The position numbers were made by a program, and so were the translations under genes. A stretch of DNA of 64,000 bases from an uncultured bacterium (GTDB lineage: Bacteria; UBP6; UBA1177): the NCBI GenBank assembly GCA_905233945.1, contig CAJOFY010000003.1, positions 57,868 to 121,867 on the forward strand, written 5' to 3'. Positions 18,946 to 28,363 of this stretch are shown here, piece by piece. Position 1 is the first letter of the stretch; each line of letters begins with the position of its first letter. The notes below the pieces were generated by a model. That model was not told the DNA's origin. It saw only the letters and a program-made list of their open reading frames with translations, and ran no database searches.

Positions 18946-20181
18946 CTAAAAATTATTAACCAATTCAAATTCTTCCTGTAAATGCTCATATTCAATTCCA
19001 GAAAAGATTTTTGCAACAGTCAGAGACTCTTTTATGATTATATTTTTTTCTGACAAATTGCGTTCTTGTATTAAATTAAACGCTGGATTTGCAACAAGCT
19101 TTCCGTCTGGTTGAGCAGTAGTTACTAAAACTGAAAATGTTATCTTTTCTATTCTGGTTGGAACAGATGCTTTTATGTAACAGTGAATTAAGATTGAATA
19201 ATTTGCGTATCTATCGAATGGAGCAGAAACTATTCCTGCACTCGAAATCAAATTTCCGAGGGCATATGCGGCAAACTTATTGTTATGAGGTTCATATTTG
19301 CAACCATGTACAACATGTTCGTGATTAGCTATTACAATGTTTACCCCATGTTTCCAGAGAAATTCTGCAGTTTTTAAAGTATATACTGCCGGAGCAGAAC
19401 CATACTGGCTTCCGACATGAATTAGAGAGACAATAATATCACTTTTTTTCCGCAAGGTTTTTAGTTCGTTTGTTAAAAGTATTTTTCTATAAATGGAAAA
19501 TGACCTTTTCTCATACGGCATCTTATTTTGGTTTGAAGGGAAAAAAATTCTATCGATTAATTTACAGAATCTATCGGCAATTCTTGACAGCTTTTTGCTA
19601 CGTCTGATTAGTTTGCAACTCATGAGTTTATGCTGCAAAAATTCTTCCTGTGCCTGCAGAAGGTTTACCGTTTTTCGGTTTTGGTAGGACAAATAATTGT
19701 GGTTTGAGAAAGCATTCGTTCCATAAGTATAGGATATGACTCCAATTTTAAGAGCTCCAACAGTCAGAATCATTGGTTCTCGCAAGGCATTCTGTTTATA
19801 TGTCCCGCAGTGTTGAAGCCCTATTCTGTCTAACGCATCAATAGTCGCCGAAATTCCCTCAATTCCTCTGTCAAGACAATGGTTGTTGGCGGTGCTTACA
19901 AAATTAATGCCTATTTTTTTTAACGCTTCTGCAAAATCTGAAGGAGTATTGAAACACCACTGCGTATTAGTTAAATCGTCATTATTGTCAGATATAGGTG
20001 TTTCAAGATTTGCAAAGACATAATCTGATTTGCTTAGCAGAGATTTCAAACCAACAAAACATTGGAAAAAATTATATTTATCATTTTCATCTAAATATAG
20101 ATTTAAATTATTGCACATTTCCCAATCGCAAAGAGCGTCACCAAAAAAAGAAAGTTTAATAATTTGGTTTATGCTATTCAT
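18946..20181 (-). CDS. CapA-family (PGA_cap) metallophosphatase-like protein
   Basis: LSFFGDALCDWE, YVFANLETPIS, FVSTANNHCLDRG, IANHEHVVHG. Confidence 0.88.
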   Translation of the reverse strand: MNSINQIIKLSFFGDALCDWEMCNNLNLYLDENDKYNFFQCFVGLKSLLSKSDYVFANLETPISDNNDDLTNTQWCFNTPSDFAEALKKIGINFVSTANNHCLDRGIEGISATIDALDRIGLQHCGTYKQNALREPMILTVGALKIGVISYTYGTNAFSNHNYLSYQNRKTVNLLQAQEEFLQHKLMSCKLIRRSKKLSRIADRFCKLIDRIFFPSNQNKMPYEKRSFSIYRKILLTNELKTLRKKSDIIVSLIHVGSQYGSAPAVYTLKTAEFLWKHGVNIVIANHEHVVHGCKYEPHNNKFAAYALGNLISSAGIVSAPFDRYANYSILIHCYIKASVPTRIEKITFSVLVTTAQPDGKLVANPAFNLIQERNLSEKNIIIKESLTVAKIFSGIEYEHLQEEFELVNNF

Positions 20182-21478
20182 CGTCAGAAAATGAACTTTG
20201 TGATATTATAGAAATTGCATTACCTGTCAAAAATCCATTATAGATAGGATTCCATTTGTGGTTATGCCAGAAATTTGCTGGTTGTTCTACAGAGAATGAA
20301 CATATCTCAGATAAAACATCCAAATATTCCACATTTCCTAGTTTATCATGTCTGCTTAATGTCAACTTTATTGAATAACTTGCAGGAGCCAATCTTGCCA
20401 AATCAACTTCAAAAACAATATTTTTTGTTTCGCCGGCTTTTAATATAATAATAGGATCACTCCGCATGCTTGTAACAGCAATACCTTGGTAAAGTAAAAA
20501 GAAGCCAATAGCAACATCGTTTGCGCTAATTTTTGACTGTACATCAAGGGATAAAATCAGTTTTGCATCATTACTGCTTTTAAAACTTGTGCTGTTTAAA
20601 GTGATTTTGGTCATCAACGCATTTCCATTTTTGAAATACAGCTCCCTCTCTAGTGTCTTTAAATCAATAACATCTCCTGGAATCTTATTTTTACCCAAAT
20701 AAATCTCTATTCCCTCTTCAATGTCACCATTAAATACAATTTCTCCGTTCCCAAGCAAAACACCGCTCTTGCAAAGTTGCCTCACAACCCCCATGTTGTG
20801 GCTGACGAAGAGCACGGTTCGCCCTTCTTTTTTGCTGACATCATTTATTTTTTTAAGACATTTTTTTTGGAATGTCATATCTCCAACTGCAAGAACCTCA
20901 TCCATAATCATTATTTCAGCATCGAGGTGTGCTGCGACTGCGAATGCGAGGCGGACATACATTCCGCTGGAATAGCGTTTTACTGGTGTGTCAATGAACT
21001 TTTCGACTCCGGAAAAGTCAATGATTTCATCAAGTTTTCTATCGATTTCATGTTTTCTCATGCCGAGGATGGCACCGTTGAGATAGATGTTCTCGCGCCC
21101 TGTGAGCTCGGGGTGAAAGCCTGTTCCGACTTCGAGGAGCGACCCGATGCGACCTTTGATTTTGATGCAGCCGCTTGTTGGGGAGGTGACTCGCGACAAA
21201 ATTTTGAGCAGGGTCGATTTGCCGGCACCGTTTGCACCTATTATCCCCAGAACTTCGCCCTGCTTGACCTCGAAAGAGACATCTTTCAGGGCATAGATGA
21301 AATCGTTGTCGGAGTTGTTTTTTGCGGATGAAATCAAAGAAACACGGGAATTCGGGTCTTCCTTGCCGCGGATTTTTGCCCACCATCCCTGCAGATCCTT
21401 TGCGAGAGTGCCGTGGTTGATAAGCCCCAGCTGATAAAACTTTGAAATATTTTCAACTTTTATGACTGTGTCACTCAT
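20174..21478 (-). CDS. wzt: ABC transporter ATP-binding protein of O-antigen/teichoic acid type (Wzt-like) with C-terminal Wzt_C-like domain
   Basis: GIIGANGAGKSTLLKILSRV, YSSGMYVRLAFAVAAHLDAEIMIMDEVLAVGD. The ~170-aa C-terminal extension fits a Wzt_C domain. ATG at 21478 (MSDTVIK) preferred over the track start 21487. Confidence 0.92.
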   Translation of the reverse strand: MSDTVIKVENISKFYQLGLINHGTLAKDLQGWWAKIRGKEDPNSRVSLISSAKNNSDNDFIYALKDVSFEVKQGEVLGIIGANGAGKSTLLKILSRVTSPTSGCIKIKGRIGSLLEVGTGFHPELTGRENIYLNGAILGMRKHEIDRKLDEIIDFSGVEKFIDTPVKRYSSGMYVRLAFAVAAHLDAEIMIMDEVLAVGDMTFQKKCLKKINDVSKKEGRTVLFVSHNMGVVRQLCKSGVLLGNGEIVFNGDIEEGIEIYLGKNKIPGDVIDLKTLERELYFKNGNALMTKITLNSTSFKSSNDAKLILSLDVQSKISANDVAIGFFLLYQGIAVTSMRSDPIIILKAGETKNIVFEVDLARLAPASYSIKLTLSRHDKLGNVEYLDVLSEICSFSVEQPANFWHNHKWNPIYNGFLTGNAISIISQSSFSDDE

Positions 21479-21497
21479 AAGCATCAACGTTCAAACA

Positions 21498-21538
21498 AAA
21501 ACGCTATAAAATCCCACAAGTTGCGTTTGTTGTCAAGA
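21498..21538 (-). promoter_or_regulatory. Promoter/5'-UTR element upstream of wzt, near-identical to 25059-25099
   Basis: 37 of 41 bases match between the two copies by eye; minus strand has TTGACA at the distal end. Confidence 0.65.
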
Positions 21539-21551
21539 ATTAAAGTAATTT

Positions 21552-22619
21552 CTATAGTATTTTGCGGCAATTAAATTCAATCTTTATTTTATCTAAGATT
21601 CCGGAAATATATTTTTCAAACGGTTGTCTGCACAATTCTACAAATATTCCGGCAAGCATTAGGAGCACAACGGCGAACAAAATTCTGGCAAAAAAGAGCG
21701 TGTCGTTTTCGTGTTCTGCCAAAACGAATACTTTGTGCCATATATTGCCCGAGAACGGCCCGTCATGCAACAAATATATTCCCAAAACGCATGTTGCGAC
21801 ACGATTGATTTTCGGGCAAGATTCAATACTCAGGTTTTTGAATATGCAGAAAAGCGAAAGGCTCAGAATAACCTGAAACAACGAATTGGCTCCCCAAAAT
21901 TTAATTGCTGTCTTGGTATCATGAAAGAGAATTTCAATTAAAAAAATATAAGAAAACAGGATAAATGATGTCGTCACAAAGATTAAAATGCTCTTTTTTG
22001 CGGTACCGAAAACCGACAATCCGTAAATTCTGATATATGCACCGACAAAATATAATAAAATCATCCAGATATATCTATTGTAGAAATTCATAGATTCTGT
22101 CATTCTGCCGACGGCTGTCAGAAATATTGTGGGAAAGGCACTCCAAATCAAAAACTGCGAGCAAATCAGTATTTCAAACTCTTTTTTACTCGTTTGAGAA
22201 ATAAGTTTTTGCAAAAAAGGAGTTAATATATAGACCAGAATATATGCCGAAAGAAACCAATATCTGCCCTGCAGTACCGGAAAAAACCAGCTCGACAAAT
22301 TATAGGAATCAACAGGCGCTTTTGTAAAAAGTATCGTTGCAATTCTGCAACCATAAAAATAGAAATAAATCTGCAAAATGATCAAAGCAAGCTTTTTCCA
22401 CTTGAAAGTTGCTACAGGAAGAAAATATCCGCCAATCAAAATAAAGCAGTTAACACCCAATTCTCCGCAGTAATACAGAACATCATACAATAACTTGTTG
22501 GCAGAAATCTCATTGTCAAATGAGAATTTTGTAAAATAAATGGAGTGGAAGGCAACAATCATTGCTATTGATAAAATCCTGAGAAACTCGAAATTGCTTT
22601 GTCTTGGTTGCTTTTCCAT
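21552..22619 (-). CDS. Acyltransferase family 3 membrane protein (OafA-like)
   Basis: QSNFEFLRILSIAMIVAFHSIYF and ~10 hydrophobic segments; ATG at 22619 has an AGGA ribosome site (track start 22685 upstream). Confidence 0.85.
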   Translation of the reverse strand: MEKQPRQSNFEFLRILSIAMIVAFHSIYFTKFSFDNEISANKLLYDVLYYCGELGVNCFILIGGYFLPVATFKWKKLALIILQIYFYFYGCRIATILFTKAPVDSYNLSSWFFPVLQGRYWFLSAYILVYILTPFLQKLISQTSKKEFEILICSQFLIWSAFPTIFLTAVGRMTESMNFYNRYIWMILLYFVGAYIRIYGLSVFGTAKKSILIFVTTSFILFSYIFLIEILFHDTKTAIKFWGANSLFQVILSLSLFCIFKNLSIESCPKINRVATCVLGIYLLHDGPFSGNIWHKVFVLAEHENDTLFFARILFAVVLLMLAGIFVELCRQPFEKYISGILDKIKIEFNCRKIL

Positions 22620-22767
22620 ATTTTTTCCTAAATTCAACAAAATCAAGAAACTGTAAAAATTCTCATAAACAATGCTTGTTGTCAAGGTTCTTCAATAATT
22701 TGCAGAAACAACTGAAAAATGTTAAAAAACTGTCCGGTGGAACTGTTTTTATATTTGCGGGCAACCC

Positions 22768-24183
22768 ATGACTAAAACAGCAAAAACTTTTTTGATTTTA
22801 GAAATCATTTCTTTTATCTCGCTGATAATACTCAGTTTTTTTGCCCAACCGCAGGCCGACGACTTTGGGTTTGCGAATTCGCTCAATAAGTTCGACTGGC
22901 TAGGCTCTCAAATAAATTGGTATAAAACTTGGTTCGGCAGATTTTCTTCAACGATGCTGATAATTTCGGGGCTATATGTTGATTTCACGATTCTATGCAA
23001 AGTTTTTCCGATTTTGATTCTTTCCGGGTATCTTTTTGCATTTTATCTTATTTCCGGGAAGTTGTTTGTTGAGATTCCAAACTTACTCAGATGGATTTTG
23101 GCATTTTCGTTTATGTTTTTGTTTGTTAGCGAAATGCCGTCTCTCTCTCAAGGAGTTTATTGGTTTACAGCTGCAGCTACTTATGCCGTTGCCAATATTC
23201 TGATGATAATTTTTTTTGCATTATTTGATTCATTTCACAAGACTACCGGCTATATTGCACTGATTTTATCAGGTGTTTTTATAATCGGCTCTAATGAAAC
23301 CGCAATGCTTGTTCTTATGGTCTTTGTCTGCGCCGAACTTCTGATAAATATCAAAGAAAAAAAACTTTGGCTTATACTGGCAATTTTCGCCGCATGTTCT
23401 CTTATAGTTGCCCTTTCTCCCGGCAACACTCTTCGTTCACAGATGTTTGAACAAAATCATAATTTATTGGTTGCAGTGCTTAAATCAAGCAAAACCATGA
23501 TACTTCTCATAACAAAGTGGCTGTGCAACCCTTTGCTTTGGATAGTAATGGCACTGTTTATTTATCTCAGAGCAAAGTTTAAACTGAAAATCGTTACCAC
23601 GAATATAAAATCAGGTATAATAATTTTTTTCATGCTGTTTTTGATCTTCTGCACCTTGTTTCCTGCGTTCTGGTCTGTCAACGGAAGACCTCCGGAAAGA
23701 GCATTAAACACTTCCTACCTTATATTCCTGTTTTTAGTTGTCTATAGTGTGTGTTTCGGGAAAATCGGCGGTTTTATGGAAAAAGCAATGAATAAAAAGT
23801 TATTTCTGTCTGTTTTATCCGGATGGCTGATTGTAAATATATATATCGGCAGTCTAGATCTGCCGCAACGAAAAGATTTTTCCTTTTACCTGAAACATCC
23901 ACGTGAAGCAGCTCATTTTATTTTGATCAGCACCAATCAAAACAACTGGATCGATGTCTATGCCGATCTGTTTTCCGGTAAAGCCGCAAATTACCGTAAA
24001 ACCATGCTTGAGCGCGAAGAAAAAATCAAAAATTACAAAGGAGGCCTGATTTGTCTGCCGAAAGCAGAAAAGATTCCGCGTTCCATTATTTATCAAGATC
24101 TGACTGAAGATAGCGGACAGTGGATAAACAAAGTTTTTGCGGAATACCACCATCTTGAAAAAGTCGCGCTATGCGAGAAATAA
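22768..24183 (+). CDS. Polytopic membrane protein, probably DUF6056-like or a GT-C glycosyltransferase
   Basis: PQADDFGFANSL...WFGRFSSTMLI, GSNETAMLVL, SPGNTLRSQMF. Confidence 0.65.
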   Translation: MTKTAKTFLILEIISFISLIILSFFAQPQADDFGFANSLNKFDWLGSQINWYKTWFGRFSSTMLIISGLYVDFTILCKVFPILILSGYLFAFYLISGKLFVEIPNLLRWILAFSFMFLFVSEMPSLSQGVYWFTAAATYAVANILMIIFFALFDSFHKTTGYIALILSGVFIIGSNETAMLVLMVFVCAELLINIKEKKLWLILAIFAACSLIVALSPGNTLRSQMFEQNHNLLVAVLKSSKTMILLITKWLCNPLLWIVMALFIYLRAKFKLKIVTTNIKSGIIIFFMLFLIFCTLFPAFWSVNGRPPERALNTSYLIFLFLVVYSVCFGKIGGFMEKAMNKKLFLSVLSGWLIVNIYIGSLDLPQRKDFSFYLKHPREAAHFILISTNQNNWIDVYADLFSGKAANYRKTMLEREEKIKNYKGGLICLPKAEKIPRSIIYQDLTEDSGQWINKVFAEYHHLEKVALCEK

Positions 24184-24186
24184 CAT

Positions 24187-25038
24187 TTACACCGTATCCA
24201 CAAAATTTTTCTCGACAAAATTGAAGACAAAAATTCCGGCAAAAAGAAGGAAAACAGTTACCGCGATACTGATTCCGTATTCAGTCGCCGACGGCATTCC
24301 TGTCGAGAAGAAAGCGTGCTTGAAGCTTTCGAGAATCGGAACAACGGGATTGAGCACATAAAGCGAGCGCCATTTTGCAGGCACCATCGAAAGCGGGTAA
24401 ACTATCGGCGTTGCGTACATCCAAAGCTGAACCGAAAATCCGACTAGATATGTCAGATCCCGGTATTTTGTGGTCAAAGATGTGATGATAAGTCCGATCC
24501 CTAGTCCTAAAACAGCCATTTGGAGCACAAAAAGTGGAATTGCAAAAATTGCGACACTTAAATTGCAATCTGCACCGTGAATTTTGTAAGCAATCAAAAT
24601 TATTATGAAAAGAGCAAACTGAATAATGAATTGAACTAAAGCTGATATCACTTTTGAAACCGGAATAGTCAACCTTGAAAAATAAACTTTTTTGAAAATT
24701 CCGGCGTTTCCTACAAAAGTGTTTGAGGTCGAAAGCAGGCACTTTGAAAAATAATTCCAAAGAATTATGCCGTTCATGTAGAAAAGAACCTGCGGAACGC
24801 CGTCGGTCGGAATTTTTGCGATGTTTCCGAAAACTATGAGGAACATGATCGTCGTGAAAATCGGCTGGATAAAAAACCAGAGCGGTCCCAGAATCGTCTG
24901 TTTGTAAGTCGAAGCGATGTCTCTTTTTACAAAAGATGTAATCAAATCGCGGTATTGCCAGAGTTCCTTCAGATTCAGCCTGAAAAATTTATTTTTCGGA
25001 GTGATTATCGTTGTCCAGTTTTCTTTTTCTACACTCAC
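24187..25038 (-). CDS. wzm: ABC-2 type polysaccharide/polyol phosphate export permease (Wzm/TagG-like)
   Basis: LWQYRDLITSFVKRDIASTYKQTILGPLWFFIQPIFTTIMFLIVFGNIAKI...VPQVLFYMNGIILWNYF. Confidence 0.94.
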   Translation of the reverse strand: MSVEKENWTTIITPKNKFFRLNLKELWQYRDLITSFVKRDIASTYKQTILGPLWFFIQPIFTTIMFLIVFGNIAKIPTDGVPQVLFYMNGIILWNYFSKCLLSTSNTFVGNAGIFKKVYFSRLTIPVSKVISALVQFIIQFALFIIILIAYKIHGADCNLSVAIFAIPLFVLQMAVLGLGIGLIITSLTTKYRDLTYLVGFSVQLWMYATPIVYPLSMVPAKWRSLYVLNPVVPILESFKHAFFSTGMPSATEYGISIAVTVFLLFAGIFVFNFVEKNFVDTV

Positions 25039-25058
25039 AATCGACCTCTCAGAGTCTC

Positions 25059-25099
25059 AAAACGCTGTAAAATCCCACAAGTTGCGCCAGTTGTCAAGA
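25059..25099 (-). promoter_or_regulatory. Second copy of the shared upstream element, 21 nt before the wzm start
   Basis: aaaacgctgtaaaatcccacaagttgcgccagttgtcaaga compared with 21498-21538. Confidence 0.65.
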
Positions 25100-25178
25100 T
25101 AGAATCAATCTATTTTATTGCAAATATTTATGGTTAAGGTAATAGATTTATTTGGAATGTTTGAGGTCAGAGGAAACA

Positions 25179-26165
25179 ATGACAAAAATTGTGTTCTACG
25201 GAGCAAGTGTAACCCAGCAGCGAAACGGTTATGTCGATCATTTTGCAAAATTGTCAAAGGCGCAAGTGATGAAACTTGGTTTCGGCGGAATGCATCTTAA
25301 CGATGCTGGTATATGCTTTGTTGATAAAGCTGTGCAAACCCGTCCCGATATTTGTTTTATTGATTGGTTTTCCACTGCGTACACCGGATTAGACAGTAAA
25401 TCTGATCTTTACATAGACGCAATAGCTGAAAAATTTTTGAAAATAAATTGCCGAGTTATTTTTCTGTTTTTGCCAAACCTAAGAGATTTGAAAACTTGTC
25501 CATGGAAACAATTTTATGCATTTGCTAAAAATCATATTATAAAACAAGGCCTTGAACACATTTCTCTTGATGAAATTTTGTCAGAATATCCGATTGAAGA
25601 AATTTTAAGAGATGAAATTCACACTACAAAAAATGGTAGTCAGCTTTATGCGGAAATCATTTATGATTATGTGCAAAATCATCCGCAGTTGCCGAAAGCA
25701 CAGATTAAACCGAATATTTATTCATCACTTTTCGTTTTGCCCGTAAAACGCTGTTTTGATAAAGAGCTTGTTTTGGAAGGTGACTGCTACATTCAAGGTT
25801 TTTTCCTGAAAATCGGGCCGTGGAGCGGTATAGTTGACATTTCAACAAGTAACCTGTCGAAGAAAGAAAATACCTGGGATCGGTGGTGCTATTACGGAAG
25901 AGATCACTTCAGTTTCAATTTGCCGATAGACGGCAGGGCGACTTTTACTATTTCCGACGAAGCTTTTGACACATCGGAATGCCGGGATAAATTCGATTTT
26001 TCAAAATATCAGAAAAAACTGGTGGTTCACGAGATTTATTATTACGGCGGTTCATTGAAATTATGCACGAAAGGAAGCCGTTTTTCATATCTTTATGCTC
26101 TCTTGATGTCGAAAGTTTTTGCGGCGAAACACCGCTTGAAGGTGATTTTTGGAATTAATTCCTAA
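25179..26165 (+). CDS. SGNH/GDSL-hydrolase-like protein
   Basis: KIVFYGASVTQQRNGYVDHF...GFGGMHLND...IDWFST...LRDEIHTTKNGSQLYAEII; ATG at 25179 follows AGAGGAAACA, so the track start (TTG 25152) is too early. Confidence 0.65.
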   Translation: MTKIVFYGASVTQQRNGYVDHFAKLSKAQVMKLGFGGMHLNDAGICFVDKAVQTRPDICFIDWFSTAYTGLDSKSDLYIDAIAEKFLKINCRVIFLFLPNLRDLKTCPWKQFYAFAKNHIIKQGLEHISLDEILSEYPIEEILRDEIHTTKNGSQLYAEIIYDYVQNHPQLPKAQIKPNIYSSLFVLPVKRCFDKELVLEGDCYIQGFFLKIGPWSGIVDISTSNLSKKENTWDRWCYYGRDHFSFNLPIDGRATFTISDEAFDTSECRDKFDFSKYQKKLVVHEIYYYGGSLKLCTKGSRFSYLYALLMSKVFAAKHRLKVIFGINS

Positions 26166-26266
26166 TGATAGAGTTTTTCAACTTCCATATGCGTTCTTGA
26201 AAAATAAAACATTGACTTTTACCGGCAAAACTTTAAAATAGTTTCGTTTTGTGTAGTCGGGGTAAT

Positions 26267-26452
26267 ATGAAATTTGCTTTGGTTGTCGTTTCAGCGGCTT
26301 TTTTAGCGGTTTTTTCAATCAGTGATTTCGGTGGTTTGCGTTCTTCGCAGCAAATTTATGCTGTTGCTGACGCATACGATCCGCCGCCTTCACCTCCCGG
26401 CAATCCCGATCCGCCGCCGCCTCTTCCTCCCGATCCTTTCAAAAAGGCTTGA
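26267..26452 (+). CDS. Small secreted Pro-rich peptide
   Basis: MKFALVVVSAAFLAVFSISDFGGLRSSQQIYAVADAYDPPPSPPGNPDPPPPLPPDPFKKA; signal-peptide-like N-terminus and a GGGG ribosome-site-like stretch. Confidence 0.55.
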   Translation: MKFALVVVSAAFLAVFSISDFGGLRSSQQIYAVADAYDPPPSPPGNPDPPPPLPPDPFKKA

Positions 26453-26491
26453 TTCTTGAACATTTTTATTTTGGATAATTCGGAGTTTTAG

Positions 26492-27103
26492 ATGAGTAAA
26501 TTGTTGAAGGGAAATGTTTCTTTTACGGTGTTCAAACCGGAAAAAACGCCAGAAAATATTGAAAAAGCGAGGGAGGCTCTTGCTGAATACGCTTTCCAGA
26601 GGCTTGATCCGACTGATCTGCGTGACGAGTCTGTCGGCTGGGTCGATGCGGTCCTCTGCTTCGACAACGAAAATTTTTCGTCTCTCCTTCACGACAGTTT
26701 TTTTGTGTTCGCCCTCCGCGAGGACAAATATTCTTTCACGGCGGCACAGCTCAGGCCGTATATCGAGGAAGCCGAATTCGTTTTCAAACGCGAAAACAAC
26801 CTTGAATACATCGCGGCACAGCAGAAAAAAGAGATAAAAGAGCAGGTCGTCCGCCGCATGAGGACCAATTCCTACCCGAAAACGACAATCACGGAAGCCG
26901 CATGGGACATGGATTCGGGGCTTGTTTATTTGTTTTCGCAGTCGGGAGCGACTGTTGCTAAATTCACTGATGTTTTTGAGAAAAGTTTTCAGATTTCCCT
27001 TGAGCAGGTTTCTCTTTTCGACTCTGTGAAAGAGCTCGGCGGAGCTGACAAAATGGAGCCGGTACTCACGAAAATCTGGGGAGGTGAAAATGAAAAAAGA
27101 TAA
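26492..27103 (+). CDS. RdgC-like protein, N-terminal part
   Basis: YAFQRLDPTDLRDESVGWVDA...FFVFALREDKYSFTAAQLRPYIEEAEFVFKRE...KKEIKEQVVRR; pattern recalled from delta-type RdgC proteins. Confidence 0.6.
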   Translation: MSKLLKGNVSFTVFKPEKTPENIEKAREALAEYAFQRLDPTDLRDESVGWVDAVLCFDNENFSSLLHDSFFVFALREDKYSFTAAQLRPYIEEAEFVFKRENNLEYIAAQQKKEIKEQVVRRMRTNSYPKTTITEAAWDMDSGLVYLFSQSGATVAKFTDVFEKSFQISLEQVSLFDSVKELGGADKMEPVLTKIWGGENEKR

Positions 27104-27587
27104 TGGAATCGGATACTTGGGTTCTGAATTTCTTCTCTGGATCTTCTGGAAAAGCGCAACGGAAGAAACGATGTCTCTCAACAATCTGGGGCTGGGTGAG
27201 ATAAAAATTTCGGTTGAAGATTCAATCACTCTCGTTTCGGTTACCGGTGACGGATACTGCGAAACGGTAAAATCGCCAGAAATTCTTAAACTTCCTTCTG
27301 TACGCGAGTCGATAAAGAAAGGGAGACTGCCGGAAGCAGCGAAAATCAAAATCGCTTCCAAAGACCTCGATTGGAGTTTTCAGATCAAGGCGCTGCCGTT
27401 CAAAATCAGCTCGGTAAAGCTGCCGATCACCGGTGAGAAGAACGAAAACGAGATGATTTCAGTCCGCCTGATTGCGATGACCAAGCTCGAACTTATCATG
27501 AAAGCTCTCTTCAACACATTCCTTCTGGAACGAGAAATGACTGATTTTGTTGATAATATCAAAGATTTCTTAGGGATTGCGGAGTGA
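27090..27587 (+). CDS. RdgC-like protein, C-terminal part
   Basis: GYLGSEFLLWIFWKSA matches the (W/Y)LG-xFLLWL-W segment I recall mid-protein in delta-type RdgC; overlaps the previous ORF in another frame. Confidence 0.55.
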   Translation: MKKDNGIGYLGSEFLLWIFWKSATEETMSLNNLGLGEIKISVEDSITLVSVTGDGYCETVKSPEILKLPSVRESIKKGRLPEAAKIKIASKDLDWSFQIKALPFKISSVKLPITGEKNENEMISVRLIAMTKLELIMKALFNTFLLEREMTDFVDNIKDFLGIAE

Positions 27588-28363
27588 ACAGGATTCACAT
27601 TCTTGCAAGCGGCTCAAAGGCTAACGCCTACATCATCGAAGCCGAAAATTCCATGATTCTCATTGACCAGGGTTTGAGTTTTAAGGAGTTCTCGAGCCGC
27701 GCAGAAAAGCTTGGCATCGATATTTTCCGCATTAAGGCGATTCTGCTGACTCACGAGCACGAAGACCACATAAAAGGGGTCGCATACACCGCATACAAAC
27801 TTGACGCACCAGTTTTTTCAACGGCGCAAACTCTTGAAATTCTTAACGAAAACGCAAAAAAGCCGATACACTCGCGGATAGTTGAAAAAGACCGTAAAAT
27901 CAAACTCGGAGCTTTTGAAATCACTCCTTTCGGGATAATGCACGACGCTGTTGATCCTGTCGGCTATCTCGTTTCGACTCCGTGCGGTGAAACTGTCTGC
28001 TTCGCGACCGATACCGGCAAAATCACAAACAGGATGATGACTTACATAAATCAGGGAACAAACATTATTCTCGAGGCGAACCACGATCCGGCGATGCTTT
28101 ACCAGAACAGAAAGTATCCGCCGGTTCTGAAAGAGCGCATCCGCGGTCCCTACGGTCATCTTTCAAACGATCAGAGCCTCGAAGCACTTGACAGAATGGG
28201 GGAAAATCATCCGAAAACCGTGATTTTCAGCCATCTCAGCGAAGAAAACAACTCTCCGGAAATGCTGAAAAATCTAGTCATCGACTTTAAAAAGGCGCAC
28301 AGCCTTGATTTCAAGGCTTTTATCGCGAACCAGAACAACCCTAAATCAATTCTTCTTTCATGA
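27584..28363 (+). CDS. MBL-fold metallohydrolase (YycJ/WalJ-like)
   Basis: HILASGSKANAYII, ILLTHEHEDHIKGV, TDTGKITNRM. Confidence 0.9.
   Translation: MNRIHILASGSKANAYIIEAENSMILIDQGLSFKEFSSRAEKLGIDIFRIKAILLTHEHEDHIKGVAYTAYKLDAPVFSTAQTLEILNENAKKPIHSRIVEKDRKIKLGAFEITPFGIMHDAVDPVGYLVSTPCGETVCFATDTGKITNRMMTYINQGTNIILEANHDPAMLYQNRKYPPVLKERIRGPYGHLSNDQSLEALDRMGENHPKTVIFSHLSEENNSPEMLKNLVIDFKKAHSLDFKAFIANQNNPKSILLS

Noticed and set aside
27084-27103. Classical -1 ribosomal frameshift site at the RdgC-like overlap
   Set aside because: The 0-frame reading is GAA AAA AGA TAA, not X XXY YYZ, and fusion needs +1; an indel or transcript slippage in A6 is more likely.
26390-27361. 323-aa minus-strand ORF
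   Set aside because: Overlaps the RdgC-like ORFs on the opposite strand, low-complexity and without recognisable motifs; the plus-strand frames match a known pattern better.
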